Below are positions 60,137 through 64,000 of a stretch of 64,000 bases of DNA, in pieces; positions within the stretch are counted from its first letter, which is position 1, and each line of letters begins with the position of its first letter. Origin of the DNA: Hibiscus mutabilis (taxonomy: Eukaryota; Streptophyta; Magnoliopsida; Malvales; Malvaceae); assembly GCA_019671005.1 (NCBI GenBank), contig CM033718.1:3906001-3970000 (forward strand). The letters are read 5' to 3'. The notes beneath the pieces were generated by a model. That model was not told the DNA's origin, searched no databases, and worked only from the letters and a program-made list of their open reading frames with translations. The position numbers and the translations under genes are program-made.

Positions 60137-61014
60137 ATGAGCCTGGCATTGGTTTTGAAGCTCGTGGTGGCCTTGGAGGCGGTGGTCTTGAAGGGGGAGG
60201 AGCACTAGTAGGTTGTGTAAAGAGGGGAATCTCTGATACAGTGAGCCACACATCATCAAATGTGTCAAAGTTCTCAGATCTTGGAGTTGTATTTACCTGG
60301 GAACTATTATCATTAGAACCAACACCCGAGTAAACAGGAGGGCTAGTAGCTCGACCACCAGAACTATGAAAATTAGTTGACCTGCTGGGTGTCACGGACA
60401 GGCCCCCTTTGCTCGGTTGGCAAGCCGTGCGGCACTTGAAATGGGTGTTACCCAGACAAGTCAGCCTTCCTCATGCCTCATTGTCCAAGGAGTTATCTCG
60501 GTCGAGCCTTCTCAGGGTCACAAGGCCCTAAGGCTTTAGAGTTTTGGAATCCCGCAGGGCCTAGCGATAGCTGCACTCCAACCTCGTACTTCAGCCACAA
60601 GCGCGATATGGGACCCTATGGCCCCAAACCGTCCCTAGGTATTTCTCCCGGGAGACAGTCGCCAACCACTAGGCCCCACTGCCCGCACACACCTAGGCCC
60701 CACATAGGCCTAGGAGTAGGTCGCTTACACCAAGGAAGCTCGGTCGCTAGCCCGGGCGAGGGGATGGTGGAGACGACACGGACCACTTCCCCCTAAAGAG
60801 CTAAATAAACTTACCAGGAATGCCGTGAGTAGACGTTGCTTCGTCCCAAATGAGGACACTTTCTGGATAGGGCCTTCATCGTCTTCCTAAAGCTTCTCAA
60901 CTTGCACCCTTGACTTGGTAGCTCCTTAGGGACTGCTCATATCATCACTCGGTCCACCATTGCTCGATGTGAACGGGCTTGTCAAGGCGGTCGTAAATAT
61001 AATAAGGGATGGCC

Positions 61015-61255
61015 TTGACATCTCTCCCCCACTTACTCTATCGATGGCCTCATCGATGTAGCCCCAGAAGTGATGGTTCTGACATTCTCCCCTGCTTCCT
61101 CTATCGATGGTTTCGTCGATGTAATCCAAGAAGGGATGGTTCTGACATTCTCCCCCACTTCCTCTATTGATGCCCTTATCGATGTAGTCTAGGGATGGTT
61201 ACGACATTCTCCCCACTTCCTCTCTGATGCCCTTATCGATGTAGTCCGGGAAGGA
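61015..61255. repeat. Tandem ~63-bp repeats
   Basis: About four imperfect copies of a unit with GACATTCTCCCCCACTTCC, ATCGATG and GGGATGGTT. They lie inside or next to the 3' LTR of the Ty3-type element. Confidence 0.75.
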
Positions 61256-62799
61256 TGATTCTCATTGATATTGACACCATTCTTTATCACTGTTGAGCCG
61301 ATACAAACCTTTGTGACAGCACATCTTCGATTCGTGCTCGATTTGGTATGTTTTTCTTGTCCCGCCATTTGATCCTTCAAGCAAATAATTCAAGCCTCGA
61401 TCCTGGGTTCTTTCTATCCCCTTTTGACTATGTTGTACATCCGTAATCATCTAGACGACCACAAACTCATTATGACCCAGTTCCACTTCTATCATGTTGA
61501 GTTTTAGATTCATGCTCCCCCCTTTTTACTCGATTATGGCTCGGGCAAAAGACAAGTAACAAACCATCGACCCACTCGAGCAAGTGCCTTGTAGTTTCTC
61601 TGTGTTCCACGGTCTACTACCCATTAACCTACACAAATACAAAAGTAACATACCTGATCATGAGCAAACGTGTTATGACTCTTCACTCAATGGCTTGCTC
61701 CTCAACGTTAAGCATCTTCGTCAACTTTGCCTCATCTCATACCGAGACCTCCAAAGTATTGAATCGTCACCATACATTTGTCATCAACATTAACCCAAGT
61801 TTTGCCAGCATATGCTCGCGTTGCACCTGGTTGCTCAATAATGCATAGATTATCTCTAATTGCCAACACCGTATTGCATTGTACTTGCCTTTTGTTCTCC
61901 GCAATACATCCTATTTTTATAAGATATACAAGCAATTTTATTAATGAAAACATATCCACATAAGTCTCGTATGATTACAGGTTTGCACACATTGCCTTAT
62001 GCTACCACCAATCATGGTATGCCTTTGTATGTATGCCTCATGTGTTTTGACTATTTGAGAATGCAGTCTCTCGACAAGCTAATATCATCCACTCGTGAAG
62101 TTTTCTTCTTACTCAATTATACCTGCATCATTTAACAATGAATGCCCACCAATATACTCTCGAACAACCCTGCCCTTGTTCCAGTAGCCAAAATAGTTGG
62201 TCATATGTCCTCGCTAGAACTTCTTAATGGTCTCCTATGGCCCTTGTAATAGCCAATCAAGTTGCCCCTTTATTTCGTTTCTCCTTCACTCCCTTTGTAA
62301 TGCATGACAATCTGTTGATAAGCACAAAAAATACGATTTGATCTCTTGACACACATGGCCTATACTTGTCACGGGGCCATTACCCTCTTCCCAAAAGACA
62401 TGTCTTCCCCATTATCCACTTACTAGAAAAGTTCATCTTGTTATCACGCCCCCAAATGAACCTGTATTAGCACCCCACAACCATCATATCAACATTAGTC
62501 TCGTGTCGTGGACTTCAAAATGATGTCTCACTTGTGCCCTCTACGTCTAACTTAGGTTTTCGCAGGAACCAAACTCTTCCCCATATGCCCACGACATCTA
62601 GTCAGTAGAGTATCCTCATGTAGGATCAATACCTCTTTATTCTCTTACATAATCTCGAATAGAACCTGTATTCGCTAAATCCCTTAGCTTCTTTTGAGCA
62701 TTATATTCTACATTTTTGGGAAAGAAATGAGCCCATTAACTCTCCCTTTAGCTCCTAACACATTTTGATAGGACAAACACCATTAATAAACTTGGACCA

Positions 62800-63250
62800 C
62801 TACCACCACTTGGCGTCCCCTATTAGATACACCAAGGCCACCGCGACCTTATCTTTATCTGTTTTAGTATGCGTATATCGGAAATAATGCTTGACGTTGA
62901 ACAAGAAATTTTCAAACTCCCTAGCATCTCTGTTCCCTTCATACTGCTGAGGTTTTGAAACCCTATCTACTGTCATCGAATTGCTCATAGCTATTTGTAT
63001 CAGGTTAACCCGAGTCTTGATCTCATCTAGTCCGAACTTCATATGACTTAATGCTTCTTTTGCCTCCATTACCAAAATCTTTGATAGTCTGGGTCAACTC
63101 TTGCTGTATTTCCTTTATTGCTCAAAGTCGATCATTTGATGCCATAGCTCTCATGGCAGCCACCACGGCCTCAAGTTCCTTAAACCGACTAGGGTCTACC
63201 GATCCACCAACTTGGGTTGACGCCCCAGCACCTGGGTGTGTTCTCTCTCT
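62800..63250 (-). pseudogene. Ty3-type gag relic
   Basis: The open part 63075-62800 contains REFENFLFNVKHYFRYTH, VAVALVYLIGDAKWW, clear Retrotrans_gag signatures. Upstream in another frame lies FKELEAVVAAMRAMASNDR, so a frameshift near 63060-63080 breaks it. Downstream (below 62800) no coherent pol frame is seen. Confidence 0.75.
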
Positions 63251-63574
63251 GGGCAATACTCGTTCCACATTTTCGCGTTTGTCACCATTCTTTTCGACAC
63301 ACCCAGAATCATTGTGCCTGCACAGACATCGACTTTACAAATAGGTGTGATATTTGTATCGTGTCCTTCTTTGTTACATGAAGCTAACATTTATCCCTGT
63401 CGCATACGACCATGGCTTCTTGACACCCAAACCTTCAAAACTGTCTTGGTTCTCTAATCGATTGCCCCACATCCCTCAAGGAATTGGTAGGAACACCGTC
63501 GAACACACACACAAAAGAAAAACCGACCACGAAATTGGTTAGTCCAATTACATAACAATAAAATGAAATGTACC

Positions 63575-63883
63575 TCACAAGTTCAATGGGACTTTCCAGT
63601 ACGACTCCCACTGCAATTCACGCTCTGTATTGCCAAACTCTGGGAAGTGCGTTATAACTTCCTTGACCACCACATTTCTATTTTTGGGTAACACTGACAT
63701 ATCCGTGGTAACCAGGTTTTGCTTTTGGTCTCTTGGTTCATACATCAACTTTGACCTAAGCCTTGGCTTTACTAGCTCGCCCCACCAACTAGCTTGTCGG
63801 TAGTAGCCCACATCTCCACTGCCCAAATTGGGGATTTTTGTAATACTTGGGTGAGATCTGAATTGTACTTGAATCATCACCAC
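63575..63883 (-). other. Unassigned open frame upstream of the gag relic
   Basis: 102 codons, basic, starting MVMIQVQFRSHPSITK. I do not recognise it. It lies where the leader or 5' LTR of the Ty3-type element would be and may be an accidental frame. Confidence 0.2.
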
Positions 63884-64000
63884 ATACCCATCGAGCTTGT
63901 CTGTCCCACGCTTACTCTTTGGCTCTGCTTGTGAAGGAACTCCTAAGGAGAGCTTCCCTCAAATGCACCCACATTACCAAGTTGTACCACCCTTGTGTTT

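Larger units (their letters stand above)
50346..60389 (-). pseudogene. Auxilin-like J-domain protein gene, disrupted by retroelements
   Basis: Clathrin-uncoating cochaperone family. Exons on the minus strand: a long coding exon (60389-60142, interrupted, 54137-53135), then 53041-52933, 52836-52736, 52637-52572, 51861-51772, 50770-50594 and 50384-50346. The first part is proline-rich (PPPSRPPPPRPPRASKP), the middle a long Glu/Arg/Ala coiled coil, the end a J domain with HPDK (..KATLCIHPDKVQQKGANL) and the terminus EAWNKFNSEELF. Lesions: the Athila-like element at 54138-60136 splits the long exon; a one-base frameshift lies near 53955-53962; the donor after exon 53041-52933 reads GGAG|CT instead of GT; and a second element replaces everything beyond 60389. 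The J-domain exons are undamaged. The nearest Arabidopsis genes I recall are AT4G12770/AT4G12780. Confidence 0.9.
60390..64000 (-). mobile_element. Ty3-type LTR element, partial, running off the window
   Basis: At 60390 the auxilin-like exon stops and TGTCACGGACAGG begins, a likely LTR end (CA on the minus strand). The DNA is visibly GC-richer than its surroundings. A gag relic on the minus strand (62800-63250) shows that the element reads leftwards, so the left end is its 3' LTR. The length of that LTR, the pol region and the other end are not visible. A target duplication would be CTGGG (60385-60389) if five bases long. Confidence 0.7.

Noticed and set aside
60473..60796. 107-codon plus-strand frame
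   Set aside because: Lies in GC-rich LTR-like DNA, opposite in direction to the element's gag relic, with no recognised domain.

Overview
The window is nuclear DNA of a flowering plant. Genes carry GT-AG introns, the intergenic DNA is AT-rich, there are nuclear genes for chloroplast proteins (Lhca3, an NdhV-like subunit), and plant LTR retrotransposons are abundant. The gene sequences and repeats look eudicot, and my impression is Malvaceae (cotton-like), but the sequence alone does not prove the genus.

Layout. 0.85-3.4 kb: a TM9/EMP70 (nonaspanin) gene on the minus strand with an intron in its 5' leader. 4.1-5.5 kb: an LTR fragment or solo LTR. 6.9-8.3 kb: Lhca3, minus strand, three exons. 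12.3-14.2 kb: an RCC1-repeat gene with an apparent one-base frameshift in exon 3. 14.3-16.1 kb: a repeat module present again, inverted, at 29.7-31.5 kb. 16.8-17.8 kb: NdhV-like (DUF2996), five exons. 18.3-21.2 kb: a five-exon gene for a 137-residue protein I do not recognise. 21.8-32.1 kb: gene-free, with a large foldback element, a MITE, and a decayed non-autonomous LTR element (24.7-32.1 kb) into which a 1.79-kb solo LTR with a 5-bp target duplication is nested. 33.8-46.7 kb: a 17-exon RLT3-like homeodomain/DDT gene whose reading frame is open throughout; its intron 9 holds a complete-ended but decayed Ty1/copia element. 50.3-60.4 kb: an auxilin-like J-domain gene broken by a 6-kb Athila-like LTR element inside a coding exon, and cut again at 60.39 kb by a Ty3-type element that runs off the window.

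The genes do not form a pathway. Lhca3 and the NdhV-like protein both act in thylakoid complexes around photosystem I, but lie 9 kb apart with an unrelated gene between. The neighbouring RLT3-like and auxilin-like genes match, from memory, the order RLT3 (AT4G12750) and auxilin-like (AT4G12770/AT4G12780) in Arabidopsis, with a TM9 gene (AT4G12650) nearby, so part of the window may be an ancient syntenic block diluted by retroelements.

The strongest observations are: (1) the exact insertion of the Athila-like element into the auxilin-like exon, whose removal with one ATGAG copy restores the frame; (2) a three-hairpin module ending in an internal copy of the primer-binding-site start, shared by four otherwise different LTRs; (3) recurring TTGCC-NN-GGCAA dyads throughout the Athila-like element. 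Splice sites were read by eye and checked only for phase and, where possible, recalled family sequence. No search or alignment program was run.
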